Under the pieces are notes generated by a model. That model worked only from the letters and a program-made list of their open reading frames with translations, ran no database searches and was not told where the DNA came from. This document shows, in pieces, positions 23,157 through 31,361 of a stretch of DNA of 35,581 nt. The stretch is from assembly GCA_031394045.1 (NCBI GenBank), contig JANMWN010000114.1, forward strand, positions 1 through 35,581. The letters are read 5' to 3'. How positions within the stretch are numbered: position 1 is the stretch's first letter; every line of letters begins with the position of its first letter. Origin of the DNA: JANYIP01 sp031394045 (GTDB lineage Bacteria > Actinomycetota > Actinomycetes > Prado026). The translations under genes were made by a program, and so were the position numbers.

Positions 23157-24398
23157 ATGCGTCGAATCCTGGTTGCCGCTCTCGCTGTGCCGCTGGTCGT
23201 GGTACCCGTCAGCACCGCCGAGGCGGCAGGCCCCAGCACCACCGTCGTCTGCGGTCAGACACTGACCGCCAGCACGCGGCTCGCGAATGACCTGCTGAAC
23301 TGCCAGGGCAACGGCCTCGTCATCGCTGCCAGCGGGGTGACGATCGACCTGGCCGGTCACACGATCGACGGCGTGAACACGCCCGGCAGCCAGGGTGTGG
23401 TCGTCGACGGGCACGCGAACGTGCGGATCGAGAACGGGACCATCACGGACTTCTTCGTCAACGGCGTGGGGCTGCATGACGCGCCGCACGCGACGGTGAC
23501 CAAGCTGCGCATCCTGCGGATCGGCGCCGGCGGCCTTCCGGGAGACAGCTCCGCGGGGGTGCTGGTCCAGAGCTCCCCGGGCAGCGTCGTGATGGGGAGC
23601 ACGGTGACCAACTCGGTAGCGGCCTACCAGGCCGACGGGGTCGACGTCATCTCATCGCCCGGGACTCTCGTCGCGGACAACGACCTCTCCCGCAACGCAT
23701 GGGATGGCATGTTCGTGCTGAACTCACCCCGGAGCAGAGTGCTGAACAACCGGCTGGCCCAGAACATGAACCACGGCCTCGAGGTCAACTACGGCTCGAA
23801 CTCGATCAAGGTGCTGGGGAACCAAGCATGGGGCAACGCGGTCAACGGGATCGTCGTCGGGGCATTGGCGCACGGCGTCATCAGCAACAACGTCCTCACC
23901 GGCAACGGCTACGCCGGACTGTTCTGCTTCGACCTCGTCGACAGCAGGGTCAGCGGCAACGCGGCGACGGGCAATGCGTTCGGCATCCTCTTGACCGGCG
24001 GTCAGTCCGGCTCGATGGGTAACACGGTCACGCTGAACCGCACCAACCGCAACGGGCTCGGTGGCCTGCTACTCGTGTCCGCTGCGAACGACAACTCCGT
24101 GGTGGGCAACACCGCCAACGAGAACCAGGGAGTGCCAGGCCAGGGTGGTGGCATCGTCGTGCTCGGCTCCGCCGGCAACCTGCTCGACGGCAACGTCGCC
24201 AACCGGAACGTGGGCGCAGGGATCACCGTCTTCGAGCAAGCCCCGGGCGACTCCGCCGGCAACGTGCTGAAGGCGAACCTGGCGAACAAGAACACCGCGC
24301 ACGGCATTGCCGCAATTGACGGCACGGTCGACGCCGGGGGCAACACCGCGCACGGCAACACCCCCGCCCCCAACTGCCTTGGGGTCGTCTGCTCCTAG
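23157..24398 (+). CDS. Secreted right-handed parallel beta-helix protein
   Basis: 413 aa with a Sec signal peptide (MRRILVAALAVPLVVVPVST, cleavage after AEA near residue 23). After a pair of Cys (VVCGQTL and LLNCQG) comes a long series of about 22-residue turns rich in G-N and N-G (for example VLNNRLAQNMNHGLEVN and VVGNTANENQ), the pattern of PbH1/NosD-like beta-helices. Members are polysaccharide lyases, hydrolases or surface proteins; no lyase active site is recognisable. The ATG at 23157 has a GGAG site six bases upstream. It follows the sigma/membrane-protein pair by 79 bases. Confidence 0.85.
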   Translation: MRRILVAALAVPLVVVPVSTAEAAGPSTTVVCGQTLTASTRLANDLLNCQGNGLVIAASGVTIDLAGHTIDGVNTPGSQGVVVDGHANVRIENGTITDFFVNGVGLHDAPHATVTKLRILRIGAGGLPGDSSAGVLVQSSPGSVVMGSTVTNSVAAYQADGVDVISSPGTLVADNDLSRNAWDGMFVLNSPRSRVLNNRLAQNMNHGLEVNYGSNSIKVLGNQAWGNAVNGIVVGALAHGVISNNVLTGNGYAGLFCFDLVDSRVSGNAATGNAFGILLTGGQSGSMGNTVTLNRTNRNGLGGLLLVSAANDNSVVGNTANENQGVPGQGGGIVVLGSAGNLLDGNVANRNVGAGITVFEQAPGDSAGNVLKANLANKNTAHGIAAIDGTVDAGGNTAHGNTPAPNCLGVVCS

Positions 24399-24529
24399 TG
24401 GCGGCCGGTGTCGGGCCAGAGCTTGCGCTGCGCCGTACCCAGGTCGCCCAGCGGTGGCAATCGCGGCCCGGAGGCTGCAGTATCGGTCGGGCAAGCCGTA
24501 GCTGCGCCGGCGCTCGACGAGGAGCCCCC

Positions 24530-26108
24530 ATGATCCACCGCAGTCCCCTCCCGGACGTGGAGATCCCGTCGGTCGCGGTGACCGGCTTCGTGCTCGCCCG
24601 CGCGGTCGAGCTGGGCGACAAGCCGGCGCTCATCGACGGCCCCAGCGGTCGTGTCATCACGTACGCGGAGCTGGACCGGGCGGTCCGATCCCTGGCCGGC
24701 GGCCTGATCGCTGCCGGATTCGGACGAGGCCAGGTCCTGGCGATCATGTCTCCCAACGTGCCCGAGTACGCGGTGGTCTTCCACGCGGTGGCGCTGGCCG
24801 GCGGCGTGGTGACCACGATCAACCCCACGTACACCGAGCGCGAGGTCCATCACCAGCTCGTGGACTCAGGGGCGGAGCTGCTGGTCACGGTCCCGATGTT
24901 CCTGGAGGTGGCGAAGGCCGCATCGGCGGATACCCGGGTGCGCTCCATCCACCTGCTGGGAAGCCCGCCGGCGGACGCCCGGTGACGGAGTCCATCCGTT
25001 GGCGGAGCTGTTCGGCGCTCCTGCGGAGCAGGTCCCGGTCGATCCCGAAGACCTGGTGGTGCTGCCGTACTCCTCAGGGACCACCGGTTTGTGCAAGGGA
25101 GTGATGCTCACCCATCGCAACCTCGTCGCGAACATCATGCAGATCCTCGCTCCGGCCCAGATCCTCGAGGACGACAAGGTGCTCGCCGTCCTGCCCTTCT
25201 TCCACATCTACGGGATGCAGGTGCTGATGAACTGCGGCCTGCGTGCCGGGGTCACGATCGTGACGATGCCGCGGTTCGACCTCGAGCAGTTCCTGTCCCT
25301 GCACGCGGAGCACTCGATCACACGTGGCTTCGTGGCGCCGCCGATCGTGGTCGCCCTGGCCCAGCACCCGATGGTCGACTCCTACGACCTCTCCTCGCTG
25401 CGCCAGGTGACGTCCGGTGCAGCACCCCTGTCTGCCGAGCTCGCCGAGGAGGCGGGCAAGCGCCTCGGTTGCGAGTTCGTCCAGGGCTACGGCATGACCG
25501 AGCTGTCGCCGGTCTCCCATCTGACCGTGTTCGGCGACGGCAAGGCTGGCTCGGTGGGCATCACCGCGCCGAACACCGAGCTACGCATCGTGCATCCCGT
25601 CACCGGGACCGACCTCAGTACCGACGAGGACGGCGAGCTGTGGATCCGGGGCCTTCAGGTCATGCGTGGATATCTCAACAACCCGGCGGCGACGGCAGAG
25701 ACGTTGGACGACGAGGGCTGGCTGCACACAGGCGACATCGGCCACGTCGACCAGGACGGCCACGTCTTCGTGGTTGACCGGCTCAAGGAGCTGATCAAGT
25801 ACAAGGGATTCCAGGTACCTCCCGCCGAGCTGGAGGCCCTGCTGCTCGCCCATCCCGCGGTGGCCGATGCGGCGGTCGTCGGCCTGCCTGACGACGAAGC
25901 CGGCGAGATCCCGGCTGCCTTCGTCGTCCTGCGCCCCGGAGTGGCAGCCACCGCCGAGGAGATCCAGCAGTTCGTCGGCGAGCAGGTGGCCTCGTACAAG
26001 CAGATCCGGCGGCTGACGTTCATCGACGTTGTCCCCAAGTCGGCCTCGGGCAAGATCCTGCGCCGGGTCCTGCGCGACGAGACGCCTACAGCGCCAGGGC
26101 CGCTGTGA
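24530..26108 (+). pseudogene. Fatty-acid/4-coumarate-type CoA ligase split by a one-base frameshift
   Basis: Two adjacent reading frames together make one ANL-family ligase of about 525 aa. The first (24530-24985) encodes the N-terminal part (KPALIDGPSGRVITYAELDR to RSIHLLGSPPADAR, then TGA). The second continues from about 24984 in another frame with DGVHPLAELFGAP, SSGTTGLCKGVMLTHRN, QGYGMTELSP, GWLHTGDIGHVDQDG, VDRLKELIKYKGFQVPP and the catalytic lysine in SASGKILRR. Removing one base near 24983 restores a continuous protein. The start has a GGAG site. The cause could be a real inactivating mutation or a sequencing error; a restart at the TTG at 24999 would lack the N-terminal domain. All other motifs are intact, suggesting a recent event or an artefact. 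Confidence 0.8.
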
Positions 26109-27288
26109 CGACGCTGGACGCGAGCGGGGCGCGAGTCAGGATCGTGGCCTGGTAGATGTGGTAGACGTCGGGCTTGCCCGCCCACACGGTGGATGACGGG
26201 ACGTTGTTCTCGTCGAGCTGATGGTGCCAGCTTCCGCCTTCGGTGTCGATCAGGAACGTCCTTGCGTACTCCCACCAACGCTTTTCCCAGTCGGCCCAGT
26301 CGGCCGCCTCCGCCGCCTCGGCCGTGTCGTCCGTGCACAGGGCTAGTACGGCTGCGGCCCCGATCGCCTCGGTCACGACCCAGTGCATCCGCTGCCGGAC
26401 CACAGGCCGGCCGTCCCAGCCCACCGTGTAGACGAAGCCGTCGGCGCCGTCCACGGCCCAGCCTTCGGCGACCGACGCGCGGAACAGGGCGCGAGCGTCC
26501 GGGAGCAACCAGGCAGGTGGGTCCGGCAGCCCGACGTGCAGGTGGACCAGCAGGCGTGACCACTCCAGCCAGTGACCCACGGTGGCCCCGTACGGGCGGA
26601 AGGGATGGTCGGGGACAGCGGCGTTGTACTCCGGCAGCACGTTCCAGTCGGAGGCGTGGTGCTCGGGCAGCCGCCAGCTGTTGGCTCGTGCCTTGCCGTG
26701 GATCAGCCGCTCGGCGATGCCGAGCGCGCGCAGCCGCCAGCTGTTGTCGCCGGTCGCGTCGCTCGCCGCGATGAACGCCTCCACCAGGTGCATGTTCGCG
26801 TTCGCGCCGCGGTAGTCCTCGAGCGTCGTCCACCGTCGGTCCCAGACATCGCGCGCGAGCCCAGCCTCGTCGTCCCAGAAGTGAGTGGTGACGCAGGTCA
26901 GCGCATCGTCGAGCAACTGCTCGGCACCTGGTCGACCAGCCGTGGTCGCGGCGGCTGCAGCGAGTACGACGAAGGCGTGGTCGTAGGCCTCCTTGCGGTC
27001 CTCGCGCAGCGTCGAGTGGAACCAGCCGCCATGCTCCTTGTCCCGCAGCGTCGTCGAGAGCGCGCTGAGCCCGTGGTCGACCAGCTCGGCGGCAGCGACG
27101 TCCCCGAGCAACGACGCGAGCGCGAAGACGTAGGTCATCCGGGCGGTGATCCAGGTCTCGACCGCCCGCTCCGGATCGAGCTGACCGGTGGCACCCAGGT
27201 AGCCGAAGCCGTCAGGGTGCCGGGCTCCGCGGGCGAAGGCCGCGACTCTGACACCCTCACCGGCGGCCCAGGCGTCACTGCCTGTCAT
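26086..27288 (-). CDS. AGE-family epimerase/isomerase (N-acylglucosamine 2-epimerase-like)
   Basis: 400-aa (alpha/alpha)6-barrel sugar isomerase. Typical family features are RGANANMHLVEAFIAASDAT, HASDWNVLPEYN, YGATVGHWLEWSRLL and QRMHWVVTEAIGAA, which supply the ring of His, Glu and Arg residues around the sugar-binding site. The sequence looks closer to mannose/sulfoquinovose isomerases (YihS-like) than to true N-acetylglucosamine 2-epimerases, but I cannot decide the sugar. It overlaps the end of the convergent CoA-ligase gene by 23 bases. The ATG at 27288 lacks a strong ribosome-binding site; longer in-frame starts encode a non-homologous leader. Confidence 0.85.
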   Translation of the reverse strand: MTGSDAWAAGEGVRVAAFARGARHPDGFGYLGATGQLDPERAVETWITARMTYVFALASLLGDVAAAELVDHGLSALSTTLRDKEHGGWFHSTLREDRKEAYDHAFVVLAAAAATTAGRPGAEQLLDDALTCVTTHFWDDEAGLARDVWDRRWTTLEDYRGANANMHLVEAFIAASDATGDNSWRLRALGIAERLIHGKARANSWRLPEHHASDWNVLPEYNAAVPDHPFRPYGATVGHWLEWSRLLVHLHVGLPDPPAWLLPDARALFRASVAEGWAVDGADGFVYTVGWDGRPVVRQRMHWVVTEAIGAAAVLALCTDDTAEAAEAADWADWEKRWWEYARTFLIDTEGGSWHHQLDENNVPSSTVWAGKPDVYHIYQATILTRAPLASSVVTAALAL

Positions 27289-27343
27289 CGGTGTCTTCTG
27301 CGTCGTCTCGCGATGGTGGGGTTCGGCCTGGGGTCTGGCGCGT

Positions 27344-27784
27344 TCAGAGCAGCTGACCGAGCGCGTCGTTGTTGCCCCCGCCGCTGGGGCGCGCGGCATC
27401 TCGGAGGCTGGCGCCGAGGAGACCCTTGACCACGAGCAGCGGCAGCAGGAAAGCCGCGAACATCGAAACGAGCCAGGTGATCAGCGTGGCCAGCACCCAC
27501 GTCGACAGGCCCTTGATCGAGAGCCCGCTCGTGACCAGGGTAGTGAGGATGAGTGCGACCAGCGTCGCCACGAGCCCAGCGGCGCCGGCGAGCGCGCGGG
27601 CGCTGGTGAGCGTGAGCTTGATGATGAAGGGCGAGATGATCGCGCGCAGCACGGCGAAGATCGCGACGTCGAGCACGAACGACGCGGCGCTTACGCTCAT
27701 GTCGGGCAGGACGAGTACGGCGATCAGCAGGCCGAGGGCTGCGGACAGCAGGAAGATGCAGAAGGTGATCACCAGCCGGAGCAT
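27344..27784 (-). CDS. Small integral membrane protein (phage-holin-like family)
   Basis: 146 aa with four hydrophobic helices (about 1-22, 28-48, 58-85 and 95-120) and a polar Gly/Asn-rich tail. LTLTSARALAGAAGLVATLV and the overall layout resemble the small four-helix proteins often annotated as phage holin family or unknown-function membrane proteins in actinobacteria; there is no phage context. The ATG at 27784 begins exactly at the first helix. It lies 50 bases downstream of the DUF389 gene on the same strand and may be co-transcribed with it. Confidence 0.65.
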   Translation of the reverse strand: MLRLVITFCIFLLSAALGLLIAVLVLPDMSVSAASFVLDVAIFAVLRAIISPFIIKLTLTSARALAGAAGLVATLVALILTTLVTSGLSIKGLSTWVLATLITWLVSMFAAFLLPLLVVKGLLGASLRDAARPSGGGNNDALGQLL

Positions 27785-27834
27785 GCCTGACGGTACCCAA
27801 CGGTGTGCCTCGGCGCCAAGGGGGACACGATCGG

Positions 27835-28851
27835 CTAGGTGAGCCCGTCGACCGCCTCGCACTGCGTAGATCCGGCAGGACAGAACCGGGTCCCGCCCAC
27901 GACGAGCCGGACCGTCACGTCTGCCCCGGCCAGGCCGTGCGCGTCCAGGTCGCGGCGCAGCCGCTCCACGTCCACCTGTGGCGGGGGACCCAGGGCGGTC
28001 ACGATGATCGCGCCGTCCACCGCCTCGACAGTGGCGATCTGCCAGCCCGCGTCGCGGGCCCACTGCTGGGCGATCGGACGAGCCTGGAAGGCGAGCCGCT
28101 GGTCACGGGCGACGGCGAGGGTCCCGATCGTCAGGGGGATGGCGACCGCCACGAGGGCAGCTGCGACCAACGCCAACCTCGTCCCGCTCAGGTCGCCCAC
28201 GTGGTAGCCAGCCTCCCGGGCAGTGCCGCGCATCCGGTAGGCGAGCAGGACCGCGGTTCCGGTGGCGACGATGGCGGCGACGTTCGTGCCGAACAGGAGC
28301 GCCGCCTGTTCTGCGTCGGCGTACCGGCCGACCTCGAGCAGCAGCCCCACGACGGCCAGCGGCGGCACCAGCGAGATAGCGATCGCAACCCCGGGCAGCG
28401 TGTCGGAGATGTCGGAACGGACGAGGGCGAAGGCACCGACGGTCCCGGTGGCCAGCGCGGCGATCAGGTCGATCAGCCGCGGGCTGATCCGCGCTGCGAC
28501 CTGGTTGTTGCTGGCGTACTGGTCGAGCGGGTGCCCGATCGAGCCGATCAGGAAGCCGATGGCGACCACGGTGAGCGCGCCGCCGATGACCAGGGCGGCG
28601 CTGCGGATCAGTCGGTTCCGGTCGGCCAGCACCAGGTTCAGGGCGACCCCCAGGATCGGCGTCATCAGGGGTGCCACGATCATGGCGCCGATGACCGTCG
28701 CGGTGGAGTCCGCGACCACGCCGGCGGTGGCGATCACCCCGGCGAGTACGAGCAGGACCCAGAACCGGGTCGACGACCGGCTCCGCCACGGCCCTTCGAT
28801 GGTGAGCGAGTCGACCACTCGCGAGACGTCTGATGGGGCGAGTGAAGCCAA
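27835..28851 (-). CDS. DUF389-family membrane protein
   Basis: 338 aa with the conserved DUF389 core: TRFWVLLVLAGVIATAGVV, STATVIGAMIVAPLMTPILG, then ALVIGGALTVV, SDTLPGVAIAISLVPPLAV and LLFGTNVAAIVATGTAVLL, about seven to eight membrane helices. The C-terminal 100 residues are soluble and end with a Cys pair (RFCPAGSTQCEAVDG). The function of the family is not known. I choose the TTG at 28851 because GGAGG lies five bases upstream; no ATG or GTG is suitably placed. Upstream in-frame sequence runs antisense to the ligase gene and is not coding. Confidence 0.82.
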   Translation of the reverse strand: MASLAPSDVSRVVDSLTIEGPWRSRSSTRFWVLLVLAGVIATAGVVADSTATVIGAMIVAPLMTPILGVALNLVLADRNRLIRSAALVIGGALTVVAIGFLIGSIGHPLDQYASNNQVAARISPRLIDLIAALATGTVGAFALVRSDISDTLPGVAIAISLVPPLAVVGLLLEVGRYADAEQAALLFGTNVAAIVATGTAVLLAYRMRGTAREAGYHVGDLSGTRLALVAAALVAVAIPLTIGTLAVARDQRLAFQARPIAQQWARDAGWQIATVEAVDGAIIVTALGPPPQVDVERLRRDLDAHGLAGADVTVRLVVGGTRFCPAGSTQCEAVDGLT

Positions 28852-28909
28852 CGGGACCTCCGAGCTCGATGACCGCCGACGGTAGCGGACCGCGAGACGT
28901 GAGGCGTTA

Positions 28910-28941
28910 GGGTCGGGCCGCGAGACCGTCGCACCCGACCC
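28910..28941. promoter_or_regulatory. 8-bp inverted repeat between divergent DUF389 and CoA-ligase genes
   Basis: GGGTCGGG (28910-28917) and CCCGACCC (28934-28941) are perfect inverted repeats separated by 16 bases in the 112-base divergent intergenic region. Spaced arms like these can be an operator or form a leader hairpin 22 bases before the ligase start. In GC-rich DNA this is only suggestive. Confidence 0.35.
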
Positions 28942-28963
28942 GACGACGCGAAGCGGAGCGGCG

Positions 28964-30541
28964 ATGCCCGACACGATCCCCGCACTGCTGGCGGTGGCCG
29001 CCGAACGTGACCCGGGCAAGACCTGGTTGCGCACCGACGACGAGCAGCTCACGTTCGGGCAGGCGACAGCGCAGGTCGTCGGCACGATCGAACGGCTGCA
29101 GCAAGCGGGGGTACGACGAGGTGACCTGGTCGTCGTCACGGCACGGACCACTCCGCCGTACCTGCTGGCCTGGCTGGCTCTGACATCCATGGGCGCGGTC
29201 GCCGTCACCTGCGACCCGGAGCTCGCGCCGGCCGAGCTGGTCGGGCTGGTCAGCCAGGTGCGGCCGCGCCTGCTGCTCACCGACGATGCCATGGTCGCCC
29301 GGGTCGAGATCTCCGGTGCCCGTGAGCAGGCCGAGCTCGGTGTGGGGCGGGTCGAGGACCTGGTCGACCGCACGAGCTACCCGGGCCACGGCGGGCCGGG
29401 CCTCGTGGGTCTGGGCCTGCGAGGGAGCGGCCCCGGCCCGGACGACGTCGCCACGCTCATCCCCACCTCGGGAACCACCGGCCGGTCCAAGCTGGTGATG
29501 CAGACCCACCGCGCGTACGCCATGGCCGGTGACGGGTTCCCGTACTGGATGGAGCTCACGGAGGACGACCGGCTGCTGACCTCGCTGCCGCTGTTCCACG
29601 TCAACGCGACGGCGTACTCGACCATGGGGTCGCTGGCTTGCGGTGCCGGGCTCGTCCTGCTGCCGCGGTTCTCGGCGAGCGGGTTCCTCGACTCGGCCCG
29701 TCGGCACGGCGCGACCGAGTTCAACGCGATCGGGGCGATGCTCGAGATCCTGATGCGGCAACCCGAGCGCCCTGACGACGCCGACACCCCGCTGCGGCTC
29801 TGCTACACCGGGCCGTCTCCGACGCAGCAGCGGCAGGAGGAGATCGAGGCCCGCCTCGGCCTGCGGATCGTCTGCGGCTACGCGATGTCGGAGTCTCCAT
29901 ACGGGCTGATCTGGCCGCGCGGTCGGCGCCCGTACGGGACGTTGGGTGGCCTTCGGCAGCACCCGACGCTCGGTGTGGTCAACCACGGCCGGGTCGTGGG
30001 CGACGACGATGCCGACGTGCCAGTGGGCGAGGTGGGGGAGATGTTGCTGCGCAACCCCGTCGTCACGCCCGGGTACTGGCAGATGCCCGACGAGACAGCA
30101 GCCGCGATCGTGGACGGGTGGCTGCACACCGGCGACCTGGTGACGGAGGACGGCGACGGGATGTACACGTTCGTGGCGCGCAAGAAGGAGGTGCTGCGCC
30201 GCCGCGGGCAGAACCTCTCGCCGGCCGAGGTCGAGGAGGCGATCGCTTCCCACCCGGACGTCCTCGAGTGTGCGGTGGTAGGCGTCCCGTCGGAGCTGTC
30301 CGAGGAGGACATCAAGGCGTTCGTCGTCCTGGTCCCTGGCCGTCGGGTGGACTTCGCGGCGCTCCAGGTCTGGGCAGCGGAACGGTTGACGGCGTTCAAG
30401 GTCCCGCGGTTCTGGCAGGCTCTGGACTCGCTGCCGCGTACGCCGACCGCTCGGGTCGCCAAGCACCGGCTGCCGACCGGGCACCCGCCCGACGAGGTCG
30501 ACGTAGACCAGCGACAGGTACAAGGACAGGACGGACCATGA
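28964..30541 (+). CDS. ANL-family acyl-CoA ligase (CaiC-like) with altered A10 lysine motif
   Basis: 525-aa adenylate-forming enzyme. It has the phosphate loop PTSGTTGRSKLVMQTH (residues 167-182), LPLFHVNA, GYAMSES (305-311), GWLHTGDLVTEDGDG (385-399) and RKKEVLRRRGQNLSPAEVEE. The C-terminal A10 motif, normally T-x-T-G-K, reads TPTARVAKHRL (493-503): the adenylation lysine position is Arg497, with Lys500 three residues on. Overall it resembles crotonobetaine/carnitine-CoA-ligase-type sequences. The stop overlaps the next start (ATGA), coupling it to a citryl-CoA-lyase-like gene, so the product CoA ester is probably the lyase substrate. Confidence 0.9.
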   Translation: MPDTIPALLAVAAERDPGKTWLRTDDEQLTFGQATAQVVGTIERLQQAGVRRGDLVVVTARTTPPYLLAWLALTSMGAVAVTCDPELAPAELVGLVSQVRPRLLLTDDAMVARVEISGAREQAELGVGRVEDLVDRTSYPGHGGPGLVGLGLRGSGPGPDDVATLIPTSGTTGRSKLVMQTHRAYAMAGDGFPYWMELTEDDRLLTSLPLFHVNATAYSTMGSLACGAGLVLLPRFSASGFLDSARRHGATEFNAIGAMLEILMRQPERPDDADTPLRLCYTGPSPTQQRQEEIEARLGLRIVCGYAMSESPYGLIWPRGRRPYGTLGGLRQHPTLGVVNHGRVVGDDDADVPVGEVGEMLLRNPVVTPGYWQMPDETAAAIVDGWLHTGDLVTEDGDGMYTFVARKKEVLRRRGQNLSPAEVEEAIASHPDVLECAVVGVPSELSEEDIKAFVVLVPGRRVDFAALQVWAAERLTAFKVPRFWQALDSLPRTPTARVAKHRLPTGHPPDEVDVDQRQVQGQDGP

Positions 30542-31329
30542 CCGGCTACCCCACCTCCATCGGTACCTCTGACGCGACGTCGATCACGCTGCTCGGCCGC
30601 GACCTGGCGAGCGAGATGCTGGGCAAGATCGGGTTCACCGACCTGGCGTACTGGCTGCTCACCACGAGGCGACCGACGGCCGGCCAGCTGAAGGTGTTCG
30701 AGGCGGTGCTCGTGGCGCTCGCCGACCACGGGCTCACCCCGACGGCGATCTCCGCCCGGCTGACCCTGCTCAGCGCGCCGGAGTCGTTGCAGGGCGCGCT
30801 GGCTGCCGGGCTGCTCGGCGGCGGCTCGCGCTACCTCGGCGTCACCGAGAACGTCGGGCGCTTCCTCGACGACGCCCTGGTGTCCGAACGCGAGCGCAGC
30901 GGTGCTGTCCCGTCGGGGGACGCCGGCTTCGACGACCTCGCGCGGCTGGCCGTGCAAGAGGCACGGTCAGCGGGCCGGTTCGTACCGGGGCTCGGCCACC
31001 CGGTGCACAAGGACGAGGACCCGCGGACGCCGGTGCTGATCGCGATCTCGGACCAGGCCGGGCTGCGGGGCCCGTACCTTCGGCTGTTCGAGGCGGTCGG
31101 TCGGGTCGCCCCCGAGATCCTGGGTCGGACGCTGCCCCTCAACGGCGCCGGGGTCTGCGGCGCCGCGCTGTGCGATGCCGGGGTCCCGGTCCAGATGCTG
31201 CGCGGCGTGGCCCTGCTGGCGCGTACGGCCGGCCTGCTCGGCCACCTGGCCGAGGAGATGCGCCGCCCGATCGGCCAGGACGTCTACGACCAGGTCGACC
31301 GGGCGACGGACTACCTCCCGCCGGACTAG
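30538..31329 (+). CDS. Citryl-CoA-lyase-like (citrate-synthase superfamily) protein
   Basis: 263-aa short member of the citrate synthase superfamily, the size of stand-alone citryl-CoA lyases. The first His segment (ALADHGLTPTAI, His64), SAPESLQGALAAGLLGGGSR and the second His segment (FVPGLGHPVHKDEDPR, His154/His157) are kept. The third catalytic site, usually N-x-D-G, reads LPLNGAGVCG (residues 199-208), so the Asp base is replaced by Ala204. Relatives cleave citryl-CoA-type thioesters to acetyl-CoA plus a keto acid, or run the reverse. Coupling to the ligase gene suggests activation followed by cleavage of a hydroxy acid; without the Asp the chemistry may differ. Confidence 0.85.
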   Translation: MTGYPTSIGTSDATSITLLGRDLASEMLGKIGFTDLAYWLLTTRRPTAGQLKVFEAVLVALADHGLTPTAISARLTLLSAPESLQGALAAGLLGGGSRYLGVTENVGRFLDDALVSERERSGAVPSGDAGFDDLARLAVQEARSAGRFVPGLGHPVHKDEDPRTPVLIAISDQAGLRGPYLRLFEAVGRVAPEILGRTLPLNGAGVCGAALCDAGVPVQMLRGVALLARTAGLLGHLAEEMRRPIGQDVYDQVDRATDYLPPD

Positions 31330-31361
31330 CCGGCACCGACAGGGACGACAGCTCGTTTGAT

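Noticed and set aside
24983..24999. Programmed ribosomal frameshifting in the split CoA ligase
   Set aside because: There is no slippery heptamer or downstream pseudoknot that I can recognise, and this enzyme family is not known to use frameshifting. A mutation or sequencing error is simpler.
28907..30523. Long minus-strand reading frame (538 codons) opposite the CoA ligase
   Set aside because: The complementary strand encodes a full ANL ligase with all motifs but the A10 lysine. The antisense translation has low-complexity Arg/Gln/Val composition and no domain.
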